Positions 46,639 through 58,905 of a stretch of 64,000 nucleotides of DNA are shown piece by piece. Origin of the DNA: Leucaena leucocephala. Taxonomy: Eukaryota > Streptophyta > Magnoliopsida > Fabales > Fabaceae. The DNA is taken from positions 12,462,001 through 12,526,000 of the forward strand of contig CM073558.1 of NCBI GenBank assembly GCA_037074615.1, in the 5' to 3' direction. Made by a program: the position numbers and the translations under genes. Position 1 is the stretch's first letter; every line of letters starts with the position of its first letter. The notes beneath the pieces were generated by a model, which was not told the origin of the DNA, ran no database searches, and was given only the letters and a program-made list of their open reading frames with translations.

Positions 46639-49600
46639 TATCACATCCTTACTTTTAACCTCAATTATACCTTATTAGAATTTATTAGAACTAATTACAT
46701 GATCATTTGCTTTGGAAACATCCATTTTCAAAAGAATTGCTTGCGGACTGTTCACTTTTACAGTTCATTTGGTAATTCTAGAACATGTACCCAACTTTGA
46801 AAATTCATAATTAAATATAGAAAAATTGAAATAGGTTGGTTCCAATTTCTAATGAAATATTTTTCAATTAAATTTGAAGGAAAATATAAAATTAAGGTTC
46901 CATTGTCCCAATGAAATCAGTTTATTAGTTGAAAAACACTGTTCATTTGGTAAAATTTAAAAGTTTCAGTTTCTTTACCTTAACTTTAAAAATTCATTTC
47001 TCTTTGGTTACTTGTCCAAATAAACCGTGTTACCTATGGATTTAAAGTTCTAGATGTAATATTTAAGCTCACAAAGTTTCATAAAAGAATTCGTTCATTT
47101 GCTATACAAAATCAACACGTGAACATGGTTGCCTCTAACCACTTACTTTGTCTCAATTCCAGATCTTAATTCCAATTTAGAAACAAGATCATAACAAATC
47201 AAATTCTTAACCAATTGAGGCATTCTTGTTGTCCATTTAAAGCTTTGTATCTTAAATATAATCATGACAAATTTCAAGTTAAAACTCGTTGATTAAGGCA
47301 TCATAATCATCATCACACCACCATAGCCTCAGAACATAGTTACAGGATCATACATCATGCATACTATCATATCCTTCCATAGTGTCATGTAAGTAATGTA
47401 ACTTATTATACAAACTCATCCATCTATTTTTATCCTTTTTCTTTGTGAATTTCTAGCACCTATGACATGGTCATGCATATGGAAAGAATGAGATTTCATG
47501 GAAATCCCAATAGCAAGTTACACAAACCATAATATCATGCATAATTAATTGGATGCTTAACATGTTATCATGAGATGGGAGCTACTTCATAATGTTACAT
47601 AAGCAAACTCTAACATGCATATTGTCATGACATAACTTGCAAGGAGTTTCAATCATTCATACTTCATTATCAATATGATGACACAATCTCATGCTCAACC
47701 AAATACCATAATCAACAAGCAAGCAAACAATTAAGTAAACATTAACTATAGTTAGGTATTCTTGCTACCTCTTAGCTATCCTTGTCAAGGTATTCTTGGA
47801 ATGGTTTCCTTCCTTCACAAATTCCAAAACCTAGCCATTACAAAGTAATATCAAGTTACAACTCAACTTGAACACAAATCCAAGACTAGGTTTTCACTAA
47901 CTTCCTTTCTTCTATCTTATGTTTCATACTTCCATCTTTCCAAGATAAATTATCATAGTTCATTTTCACATAATTTTTCATGTAGAATACAAATATGAAA
48001 CGAGAATTTCCAAATTCAAAATGCCTCAAAAGTTGCTATGCCAAACCAAAATGAAACCCTTAATTTCTGAAAATTCACATTTTGATTCCAATGCTTCCAA
48101 TACTTGTTCTCCTACTTTAACTCCACACAATTTTTCATTTTAAACTCATTGGAAGTATCAAAATCATGAAATTACAACATATGAACAGTGTCATATATAG
48201 TAAGAGCAAGAACACCAAACCCTAAATCCAAACATATTTGAATTCTCAAGCTTATACCACTTAATTCTAGCTTGTTTAAGCTTGTCTAAACTATCCATAA
48301 CATAAAACTCATATTCTAACCATATATGGACAGAACTTCTAGCAGCAACCTCAAGGTAAATATGGTACAAATATCCCTTAAAACCAAGAGCTAGCTTGCT
48401 AGAATAAAGCTCAAGATTAAGGGAAATTATTACCTTGATTATTGCTTCAACTTGTGTGCTTCTTTCTTGGTTGAATGGAAATTTTGCAAGAGTTTCTATA
48501 TGTTTGTCAAGGCATGGAAAACCAACCTGAATAGGGGGTATTTATAGATGAGCTTGAGTTGAAATTGATGTCCAAGATTGATTTAGTTACTATTTGATCT
48601 AATAGTCCACATTCATTCTTAATCTTGGCTTGCCCTAGAAGCCATGCTTTTGATGCCATGCATGACATCATTTAGGGTCATGTTTGGCTGGAAAAATTAG
48701 AATATACTAATAGAAAAAATTTTAGTCCAGTCCGGTACCAATCGGAGCAGTTTCACAAAAACAAACTGTTTTCTGTTCTTATTTTTTTATAATATTCCAG
48801 GATACGTATTCTATCCTAGAAATCAATGTCTAGGCTTCTCATACCATTGAAATTGTTATACTTAGTATTTATCTGCCATCTATCCTTTTGAAAAATGACC
48901 AAAATACCCTTAGTGTCCTTTCTTGCACTATATTAACCCTAAGGGCGTAATTGTCATTTTGCCCCTCTTTGTATTGTCTGAAGGTGTATCCTAACTCTAC
49001 CTAATCACATTTATACTATATTACACAATTTTGGCCTATTCCAATTGATCAAAATGCCCTCTATCCACCTCTAGTATAATCTGGCTACGTAGGGGCATTG
49101 TTGTAATTTCACACTTTTCTGGACACTAGCCCTTTCTACTGATAAAATGGTATCATGGGTTTTGGGACCTCCTTGGCATCATCATGGGCCTATATAGGAG
49201 GTCATCTAAGTTCATTTTATCCAAGCTTACTTACTGCTAAGTTTCCTAATCAGATCACGGGTGTTCTCAAACTCCCGTCAAAACTCACTAATATGGGAAT
49301 AACTTTTTATACATAACTCCTTCCCATGTTATGTCAGATTCATGACATCTGATATTATAGGGCACACCTTCCTATAACTTTTTCTCTTATATTTGATGTC
49401 CATGAGATTTGATAAAATTTTAGATAACTTTCAGACTGTCAGATACATATATGCTATCTAAAACCCTAACAAAATTTCTGTATCATACTAGGTTGACCAG
49501 CATAACTTTCTTTATGTACTGATGAAATGTGGGACTAAAATACTTTCAAACAGTTATAAACCTCCTCTGGCTGAACTTTCTATAATTACAACTTTGACCT

Positions 49601-49847
49601 TGAACTTTTTACTTAATTACATTTAGGTCCCTAAACTTTTAGAAATTACCACTTTTTGCCCAACTTTTATTTTTACTTTAACTTTTGGCCTTTAACCTTT
49701 TCTACTTTGTGTTTAGTCCTTATATTTTCCTTATTCAATAATCTCTCTCTTTCTTTCATCAATCTGATACAATTTATTCCAAGAATCTTATATCCATTAC
49801 AGATAAACTGTACAATTACATCAAGTAAGAAAATTGGGGATATGACA
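46639..49847 (-). mobile_element. Solo B LTR
   Basis: A complete 3209-bp LTR between ATGGA duplications, from TATCACATCC (one end base changed) to ATATGACA. TATA is the complement of 48541-48546 and the donor CAAG|GTAATA is at 48432-48434. It has no internal region, so it arose by LTR-LTR recombination after integration into the A-like internal region. Confidence 0.93.
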
Positions 49848-49852
49848 ATGGA

Positions 49853-50990
49853 TAGTGCGACTCAGGATTAGAGCCATGTCCACTAGATGAGATCTACATA
49901 TTATAATAGTTATGTGCATGGTAGAGCTTGTGTAGCTCTCTTTAGTACTGCCTATAGAAAAGTTATGAAAGATGAGAATGATAAGAGAAATTCCTAAGTG
50001 ATAGAGGAAATAGTAAAGTCTTAATCGATAATTTGGCTTTTTTGATTAGTCTTAAGGAATTATCAGTTAAGTTACTAATTAAGTAGAAGTGGCTAACCTT
50101 GTAACTTATTCTGTTGGTTTTAGGCCTTCCAAAGATAAGGAATAGTACAACAAAATCACAGTGGATTCTAGAGGATTGCAGTTAGATACTAGCATAGCTC
50201 ACAGAGATTAGAATTATAAGGTCACAGTTAGATCCTGAAGAGGCTTACAGTTGATCACAGTAGATCCCAAGGGTTATAATTGATCAATATTAAGGAAAGA
50301 AAAGGAATGAGCCATAATTACATTATTTCTTTGGAAATATGATTACTAAGGGTAAGGTTAAGATAAGGAAACCCTATAAGTTGGTTAACTCAAAATAGAG
50401 AGTGTACCCACGATGTTAATTTTACATAGCCTTATTATTATTATAGATTGAACTCATAATCTTTTTACACAAAAAAAGGAATTAAAGTTTATAGAGTTAA
50501 AGTTTCTAGTCTTGAGTACCAGGTATTTATAAGCTTGTAGGTAGTACGCATAAGGAAGAGAAGAAGAATATATCATACTATATGAGAATGGGTTAAGTAA
50601 GAACAGAGAGATCCCTAAGATGAGGTTAAAGAGAATGAGAATAAGAGCCAAATAGACCTAGGAGAGATAGTATGAGAATGTTTAAGAAAGTAAAGTACCA
50701 GGGTTAGAGCCTGTTAGCACCAGTGCTTTAGATTTTTATTGTCCCTTTTCAGTTAAGTAAGCTTAAGCAAGAGTAGCCTAAAGATGGGTGACCCCTGGGA
50801 GTTATGTGAAAGGATGTAAATAGCCAACAAGTTTACTAGGAATGCTCAAAGTTCTACAAAATAGTAGAAAAGTTAGGTAAAGTTATGAAATGTAAGGAAT
50901 ATTCTCCTCAAAGAAACTCTTCATCAAAGTACAGAAAGAGATTAAACCCTAAAATTTTGAGGTTGAAATTTATTTTAAGGGAAGGAGAAA
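49853..50990 (+). mobile_element. A-like internal region, plus strand, right part
   Basis: It continues 46638 after removal of the solo LTR, passes the GATC/CAGT cluster (about 50150-50290) and the 5S segment, and ends in the PPT-like TTTTAAGGGAAGGAGAAA (50973-50990). The LTR that follows is of family C. Confidence 0.82.
50695..50802 (+). pseudogene. 5S rRNA-derived segment, fourth copy
   Basis: On the plus strand: GTACCAG, AGCACCAGTGC, CAGTTAAGTAAGCTTAAGCA, AGAGTAG and GATGGGTGACCCCTGGGAG. It keeps AAGAGTAG, closer to 5S rRNA (GAGAGTAG) than the other copies. The ancestral insert was therefore closer to 5S than any single copy. Confidence 0.87.
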
Positions 50991-53135
50991 TGTCATATCC
51001 CTATTTTTTGTCTTATAAGCCCAATATGTAGCCTAAAATAGGTAGGCTACCAGACCCCTTTGAGCAAAAGTACCAAAAATAAACAAATGATGTTCAGGGA
51101 TAGGGACTTATATGTAAATAATAAAAGTCCCTTAGGTAAACATATAAATAAGTTAGAGACTTCAGAAGAGTCTCCAGTCATAGAAAGAGGAAAGAGGTTA
51201 GTTACATGCCTAGGGTTAAGATAATGACCTCAAAAGGATGATTTACGATGTTAAGCCCAAGTAGGGGTAAAATCGTAATTTTATAAAGTTCCAAGGCCAT
51301 AATGATCATTTTAAAGAAAGAGAGTGACTAAAATGAAAAGTTTAAAAGTTTCATGGTGTAAAATGAAAGTAGACACAAGTTATAGGCCATTAAGTATAAT
51401 TATGAAAAGTTAAAGGCCTAAAGTATTATTTTTAAAAGTTTATGGGCGAAAATGGTAATTGTGAGAAAATTGAGCTAGAAATGGCCCCAAACTACTCAAA
51501 AATATTTTTTCCTAAATTTTACCAGTAAATAGAGTGTGGTAATTGGGCCAACCATATTACTCAGAATTTTGATTTAAGGGCCCGATAAATTAATATTAAT
51601 TTCTAAAGTCTGTCAATTATTGTAGTAACTTAAGGACCTCAGAATTAAATAAAACTTTATAGGAAATTTTTATAATTAATATAATAATTTATAAAACTAA
51701 CATAAGTTAGAAAGGAGTCATGTACAATTAATTATCGAATTTACGGTAAAAAAGGACAACGATAAAAGGTTTAAAATAAATGTATATAATTTTTATTAAG
51801 ACTTCTAGGTCTCAAAATATTATGATACTTTGAAAAAAATTCATTTTATATTATAATAAATTTCTAAAAATGTCAAAATCAATAAAATAGGTGTTTAGAA
51901 TTTATCTAAAAAAATTAGGGCCATTAAAGAATACCAGTATAAGAAGTGCCTTGGGATTTGTGCCAATTAACAATTGGACCCAAATAAGGCCAAATAATGG
52001 CATCATGCAGCAGCCTAATAAGTCCCAAATATTTTTTTGGATCCCAAGTCAAATAATAGATAATTTATTAATTTTTGAAAAAGAAAAGAAAAGAAATTAA
52101 AGAAGCTTAAAGAGGAATATTAAGGTTTACACATGGTGGGCTCCACAATGCAGCACACATGATGTCAAGCAAGGAGGCAGAGGAAGAGTTTTGGCATGTG
52201 ATCTTATCTCAACATAAGCTACCCCAAACTGTGCCATAAGGAACCCTTAGGGAGGTGCTGCTTAAATGAAAAGCCAAGTCAAGATAAGAAAAATTGAAGG
52301 CACTAAAGTTCAAGCTTGCTAGAATTTAAGGTAAGCAAGCTATCCTAACTTATTTTCCTTTAATTTGTGGACTTGAACTAAGAGTTTTTATAGAAGAAAA
52401 ATGAGATTTATCTAGGGTATATACGCTGTCCAAAACCCTAGATGAATGGAGAAAGACTAAATTAAAGCTAGAGCTATGTGATTAATGTTTAGATAAGTTA
52501 ATTTAGATTATTGGTTATTGAATCAAGTTGATTTATGGACTTTGCCATGGAGACCTTTCATTTTTCACTGTTGTTGATAGAGGGAGATGGAATTTCAATG
52601 ATCTAATACTTCCATTGAATTTAGAAGATGATTTTTTGTTGGATTGGATAGGTTTGGAACCTTGGAAGCATTGGAATTGAAAGATTAATTTTTGAAGCCT
52701 TCTCTGTTACTGTTCAGACATATGAACAATAATTGGAATTTCAAGATTTTGATGCTTTCAATGGTTTTAAAATGAAAAGTTGTGTGGGATAAAGTAGAGA
52801 AACAAGTATTGGAAGCATTAGAATCAAAATGAGATTTTTTGGAAACAAATAGGACATATTACAGTTATATCTAGAATAGTGTGTAGTTCCTAGAATTTGA
52901 TAATTTTGAGTTTAAAAATAGATTCAAAAGGCCAAATTGTGTAGGGTAAGGTTAAGACATCAATTGGTTCAAAGACAAAGTCAATAAAGGAATGATAATG
53001 TGATGTTAGGATTTGAATGGTGTGCTCAAAGAGGGCAGCCACGTATCAAGGAAAAGTAAGAAGCAAGAGACAAAGATAAAATAAAGTCAAGCATGTGAGG
53101 TAGTAAACTAACTCAGATTTGTATGTGTTGAATGT
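50991..53135 (+). mobile_element. C LTR 1, left part
   Basis: It starts TGTCATATCC after the PPT and has U3 repeats (51290-51480), an AT-rich stretch (51550-52090) with no gene, and a donor motif TTTAAG|GTAAGC at 52328-52332. It is interrupted by solo C LTR 2 at 53136 and resumes at 56077. Confidence 0.8.
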
Positions 53136-56071
53136 TGTCATATCCTGATTTTTAGGCCTAGAAGCCAAGTATGTAGCCTGAAAGAGGTAGGCTACCAGAC
53201 CCTGTTGAGCATAAGTCTCAAAAGTATACAAATGATATTTTGGACTAAACTACAAATAATGAAAGTTCAGGGACTATATTGTAAACAGTGAAAGTCACTA
53301 GGGATATAATGGTCATTTTGAAGAAAGAGAGGGACTAAACTGGAAAGTCTAAAAGTCCCAAGGCCAAAACTGAAAGTATATACAAGTTGTGGGCCATTAA
53401 GTGTGATTATGAAAAGTTGAGGGACTAAAGTGTAATTTTCAAATGTTTCTAAGGTCAAAATTGTAATTATAGAAAGTTGAGCCAGAAAAGGCTTAGAACT
53501 ACTCGGAAGCATTTTAGTCTCAAAATTCATCAGTAGATAGAGAAAGTTGTGCTGGTTAATCTAGCATGATACATAAATTTTATTGGATTTCCAGATAGAT
53601 GATATTTATCTGATAATATGAAAGTTATCTAAAACTTTTATCATTTTTGTTGGACCTCAAATATAAGTGAAAAGTTATAGGAAGATGCGTCCTGTGAAGC
53701 TAGAGGTTAGGAAACTGACGAAACCTCGAAAGGAGTTATGTATGAAAAGTAATTCACATTTTAGTGAATTTTGACGTGAGTTTGTGAATGTCCGATATCT
53801 GATTATGAAACTTAAACAGTAAGTTATGACTGAATGAGCTCATATGACATCATAGAGAGACCCATGATGACGCTAAGTGAGGCCCAAGCTCATGTATCAG
53901 TTCATCAGATAAAGGGGCCAACGTCTATAAATATCCAAAAAAGGTGCCAAGTGACGAAAATACCCCTATATTATTAAATAATTAAAGAATGAGTGAAGGA
54001 TATTTTAGTCATTTGATTTAGGTTACATAGTCAAAGAAGGTTATCTGGATAGTTGACCAAGGTTAGAAAATACTCTGAAAAAGTGTGAAAAGACAATAAT
54101 GCCCGTAAAATTATTAAAGAGGAGCTAAGGGTATTTTGATAATTTGCTAAGGGTTATTTCTTGGAAACCAAGCCACCAGAGTGTTTGAACTTGATTAGTG
54201 GCCCAAGATGGCATTCCAAGATGTCCAAAAATGTGGCCCGAGAGTTATGTGGGTCCAAGTGGCATTAAAATAATATTTTAGTGATTTTCAATAAAGCATA
54301 GTTACCCAGTTAGAGATAGAACTGGGGAAAGTTATTAGATAGAGCTTTAGACTCATCCAGAACTATGAGGTGGCATGAAAGGTATCCTCATGGGACCCAT
54401 AAGGTGCCACATGGCATGAGTATAGGGAAACAAGAAAAAGCTAATGATACGTAGCATGATCTCAGCCGTTCATTCTGGGATAAGACTATAATTTTCTGGA
54501 AGCGCTAAGTCAGCTGGTGGGGTATCCCAAGGGCCCCATCATTGTTCCACCTAAGTATGTGAGGTGTATATGGATGATGTCATTTTGATGAGTCATCTAC
54601 GAGGATGATGTCATCTTGATAATGCAAGTAAAGCTTCTTGAGGAAGATAAGCGATCTAAGTTGTTCATCGCGATTCGATCTGGATCGTCCATTCTACCTC
54701 CCTCCACCTAAAAAATACCCCTCACTCCTTGAAATTTCACAACACAGCCAAGAGGAAAGAAAGAAGATAAAAGAAGAGAAAAGAAGAGAGAGAAAGAGAG
54801 AAAGATAGAAAAAATGAAGGAAAAAGAAGGATTCTGATAGAGTTAGTAGTAATCTAAGGAACTTAGGGACTTGAAAAGCTTAGGAATAAGGTAATTAATT
54901 TATTCTAGTCTATTTTCTAATAAATTAGAGGATTGTTCTTATGAATTTAATAGTTAGAATAGAGAATATCTCTTTCTTGATAAGGTTAGCCTTGGATATA
55001 AAGAAAGTTAAGGGATTGTCACAGTAAGGGTATTACTTAAAGTTAAGCTTGAGTTAAGTAGAGCTATACTGATAGGATAATAATGAAGATATTATTATAC
55101 TATGTATAGGCTCTTACCTATGAAAAGGAGGAATCTTAGAGCAAAGGCTAAGAACCAGAGGAAAGGTTTACACGTTGGTAGTAAACTTGCCTAAACTCTT
55201 ATGTGTTGAATGTATTGTTGTTGGTGTTATGGCTTGATTGATGTTGTTCATATGTAAATGTTGAAGCTCTGTGCTATGATTAATTTGCCCAATTGTATTT
55301 CATATGTTATATGGAAGCATGCACATTACATTATGTTCACACAATCACAAGCAAGCACTAATACTAAGCATTAATGTATACATTGTTTAGTACCATTTAC
55401 TACTGAGATTTCCCCATAAATCTCACCCCTTCCATATCAATCCAATCATAATAGGTCTTCTCAATATGAAGGAGATTGAGATGCATGAAGAGAATTTAAG
55501 AATTATTTAGCATGATTGATATGTGATGCATATGTATGTAAAGTTGGGTGCTGAAATTTACAACTGTGAATAGTAACTTGTGGTGAGTCAGTGACAATTG
55601 GGCTATAATTAGAAATAGTAAACATTGGAATAAATGTATGATATTTTACCAATAAATAATAGACATACCAATATTCGATTTGATATATAGAATGTCTTAT
55701 TTGCAAGTCTACACATGGAGATATAATTTTTCAAAGTTTGGACCAAAAATGCTAGAATCAGGGAAGGACGCTAGATGAACAGTAAAATTAGAGTGTTGAT
55801 CAATATTGACTTGGTCAAGGCATGGTCAACCAGTTATTTTTACCTGAAAGATTATTATGTTAGCTTTGTGTAGCAATTTGAACCACTTCATTTCAATTTT
55901 TATGAATTTAATTATGAGTTTTTGAAGTCAAGTCATTTCTCTAAAATTTACACAATAAACAATACTCAGTAGAGTAAATTCCAGATTGTGTAATTTGACT
56001 TCAATAACCTTTAAAGTGATTCAAGATGCTACCTTTTGGTCCCTAAGATGTAAGAAAATTAGGATATTACA
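53136..56071 (+). mobile_element. Solo C LTR 2, nested in C LTR 1
   Basis: A 2936-bp LTR from TGTCATATCC to GGATATTACA, flanked by AATGT at 53131-53135 and 56072-56076. Its leader holds a purine-rich tract (54751-54830) and the donor motif ATAAG|GTAATT (GT at 54891). Only a weak TATA-like taaaaaatacc precedes the tract. Confidence 0.92.
54751..54830 (+). repeat. GA-rich tract in C LTR 2 leader
   Basis: Eighty bases almost all A and G (GAGGAAAGAAAGAAG type), 60 nt before the donor motif. C LTR 3 has the same at 57844-57895. Confidence 0.8.
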
Positions 56072-56076
56072 AATGT

Positions 56077-56267
56077 AATGTGTTATGGTGCTATGGATAT
56101 ATGATTGTTATGGCATATATGTATTTGATAGATGCTCTGTTTCTATATTTACTTTAGCCAATTGTATTTTCATGTAGAACATGGTACCATGTTTATTACA
56201 TTATGTTGACACAATTACAAGCAAGCTCAAACATTAGTATTAATGTATACACTATGTAATCCTAACC
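56077..56267 (+). mobile_element. C LTR 1, right part
   Basis: It resumes C LTR text (atgttgacacaattacaagc, compare 55340) and breaks at about 56267 into B LTR text. Confidence 0.68.
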
Positions 56268-57026
56268 CCATCCATATTAAGGCCCAAATGGCGCCATCAT
56301 AGGCCCAATAAGGTAGTGAGACAGATAAGTGGGCCAGAGTCCAGGTAGTCTAGGAAAAGTACAAAATTATGAAAATGGCCTTAGATGCCCATATTGTACC
56401 AGTGATGGATGGAGGGCATTTTAGTCATTTTGGATAGGCCAAAAATGTGACATATAGTATAAATAGGATTATTTAGAGTCAGTAGATGCCCTGAGGCAGT
56501 ACAAAAGGGGGTGAAATGACAATTATGCCCTTAGGGTCAATATAGTGCAAGATAGGACACCAAGGGTATTTTGGTCATTTCTCAATGGATGGATGGCAGA
56601 TAAATACTTAGTCTAACATTGTTAATGGTATAAGAATCCTAGACATTGATTTCCAGGACATAATACATATCCTGGTATATTATAAATAAATTTAGAACAG
56701 AACACAGTACGGTTGTTGTGAAACTGCTCTGACTGGTACTAGATTGGACTAAAATTTTTCTACAAGCTTCCTTGCTTGAAAATGGCGCCACATACCCCCA
56801 TGAGGTGTCCCTTAGGCTGTCCCTTATGATGTCATAATTATTCTTTTTGGAAAAAATTAAATTCAATATTAAATGTCAGCCCTTAGATCAAATAGTGCAC
56901 AAATCAATCTTGGCCACCCATTTCAACCCATATTTCTCTATAAATACCCCTATTCATATGGTTTTGTTGTGCATGGTGAACCATAGGGAAACTCTTGCAA
57001 AATTTTCGTTTAACCAAGAAAGAAGC
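56268..57026 (+). mobile_element. B LTR, plus strand, left part
   Basis: It begins inside U3, has TATAAA at 56939-56944 and the short uORF start MVNHRETLAK near 56980. It is interrupted at 57027 by solo C LTR 3, inside the predicted leader exon. Confidence 0.85.
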
Positions 57027-58900
57027 TGTCATATCCCAATTTTTAGGCCTAGAAGCCCATTATGTAGCCTGAAAAAGAAAGGCTACTAGACCTTATTGTG
57101 TAGGAGTCCCATAAGTGTGCAAATGATGTTTAGGGACTAAACTACAAGAAAGTGAAAATTCAGGGAAAATAGTGAAAGTCCCAGCAGGCATAATGGAAAA
57201 GTAAGAGGTGTTTCTTAAGAACTAAGCAACCAGAGTGCTTTGGCTTGGTTAGAAATCTAAGATGACATTTAAAGGCCTAAAAACGTAGGCCAAGTAGTCA
57301 TGGGAGTTTGAGAGGTATTCAAATAATATTTTAGTGCTTTTCCATAAAGTAAAGGTACCCGATTGAGAATAAAATTGGGAAAAGTGACCAGATATGACTT
57401 TAGACCATGAGGTGGCATAAAAGGTGTCCTCATGTGACCCATAAGTCACCACATGGCATGATTACAGGAAAAGAAGAAAAGTGAAGGACACATGTCATGA
57501 GATTAAAAAAAGGAGAAAAAGTAAAAAGGACACGTGGCACAATCTCGGCGGCTCATTCCAGGAAAAGACTCTGGAATTCTCTATAAAAGTTGAGTCAGCT
57601 GGTGAGGTATCCCAAGGGCCCCACAATTGTGCCACATACCCCCTGAGGTGTCCCCTGAGGTGTCTTTGGATGATGCCATAATGGTGAGTCATCAAGGAGG
57701 AGGATGTCATCGTGATGATGTAGGCGAAGCTTCTTGAGAAAGCTAAGCAATCTAGGCCATTCATAACGATTTGATCTGGACCATTCATTCCACCTCCCTC
57801 CACCTATAAATAGGCCACTTCCCCTCCAAGGAAGCCATGACCAAGGAGCAAAAGAAAGAAGAGAAAGAAGAGAGAAAGAGAAAGAAAGGAAGGAGTTCTG
57901 GTGGAGCTAGGAGCAGTCTAACGAGCTTAGGGACTAGGCAGAGCTTAGGAATGAGGTAAGAAAGTTGTTTTAGTACCTACTCTAATAAAGCAGAGGATTG
58001 CTCTTAATGGTTAGAATAGAGAAATATCATTATTCATAAGGTTAGCTATAGATAGAAAGAAAGTTAGGGGAATGTCAGATTAAGGATATTACCCCTAGTT
58101 AAGCATGAGTTAAGTAGAGCTATACTGCATAATAATAAAGATATTATTATGCTATGTATAGGCTCTAACATATGAGAAGAAGGGACCTTAGAGAGGCTAG
58201 AAGGCTAGAAGGAAAGGCTACATGCCAGGTAGTGAACTTATCCTAAACTTGTATGTATTGAATGTTATGCTTGATGTGCTATGACTTTGTTGAATTGTGT
58301 TGTACATGTGCTTATGTATAAAGCTCTGTTGCTATAATTACTTTGGCCAATTGTATTTCATATGTCACATGGAAGTATGCACATTACGCAATGTTAGCAC
58401 TTTCACAAGCAAGCACAAGTATTTATATTAATGCATGCATTGTTTAGTACTGTTTGCTACTGAGATTTTCCTAGAAATCTCATCCCCTTCCATGTAAGCC
58501 CAATCCCATAGGTTTATGATAATGAAGGATTGAAGAATCATGAAGAGAAGCTAGGGATGGATAGTGCAAATGTTAGGACCAAAAGGCTTGAATTAGGGAA
58601 AAATATAGGATGAACAGTAAACTTTGGACGTTGACTGATGTTGACCTGGTCAAGGTGTGATCAACAAATTATTTCCCCTAATTAAGTTAGCTTCATGTAG
58701 CAATTTGAACCACTCCGTTTTGATTTTTCTAGAATTAGTTATGATTTTTTGAAGTCAGGTCACTCCACCGAAATTTACACAGTGAATAGTACTCGCTAAG
58801 AGTAAAATTCCATATTGAGTAATTTGACTTCAATAGCCTTAAAAGTAGCTCCATATGCTACCATTTGGTCCTTGAGATGTAAGGAAAGAAGGATGTTTCA
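57027..58900 (+). mobile_element. Solo C LTR 3, nested in a B LTR
   Basis: An 1874-bp LTR from TGTCATATCC to GGATGTTTCA, flanked by GAAGC at 57022-57026 and 58901-58905. It has TATAAA at 57805-57810, the GA tract 57844-57895 and donor GAG|GTAAG at 57953-57957. It is shorter than C LTR 2 because of internal deletions. Confidence 0.92.
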
Positions 58901-58905
58901 GAAGC

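Noticed and set aside
51550..52100. AT-rich stretch with a 69-codon frame at 51891 as a gene
   Set aside because: It lies in U3 of C LTR 1, has no match in other C LTRs, and has the composition of the surrounding LTR.
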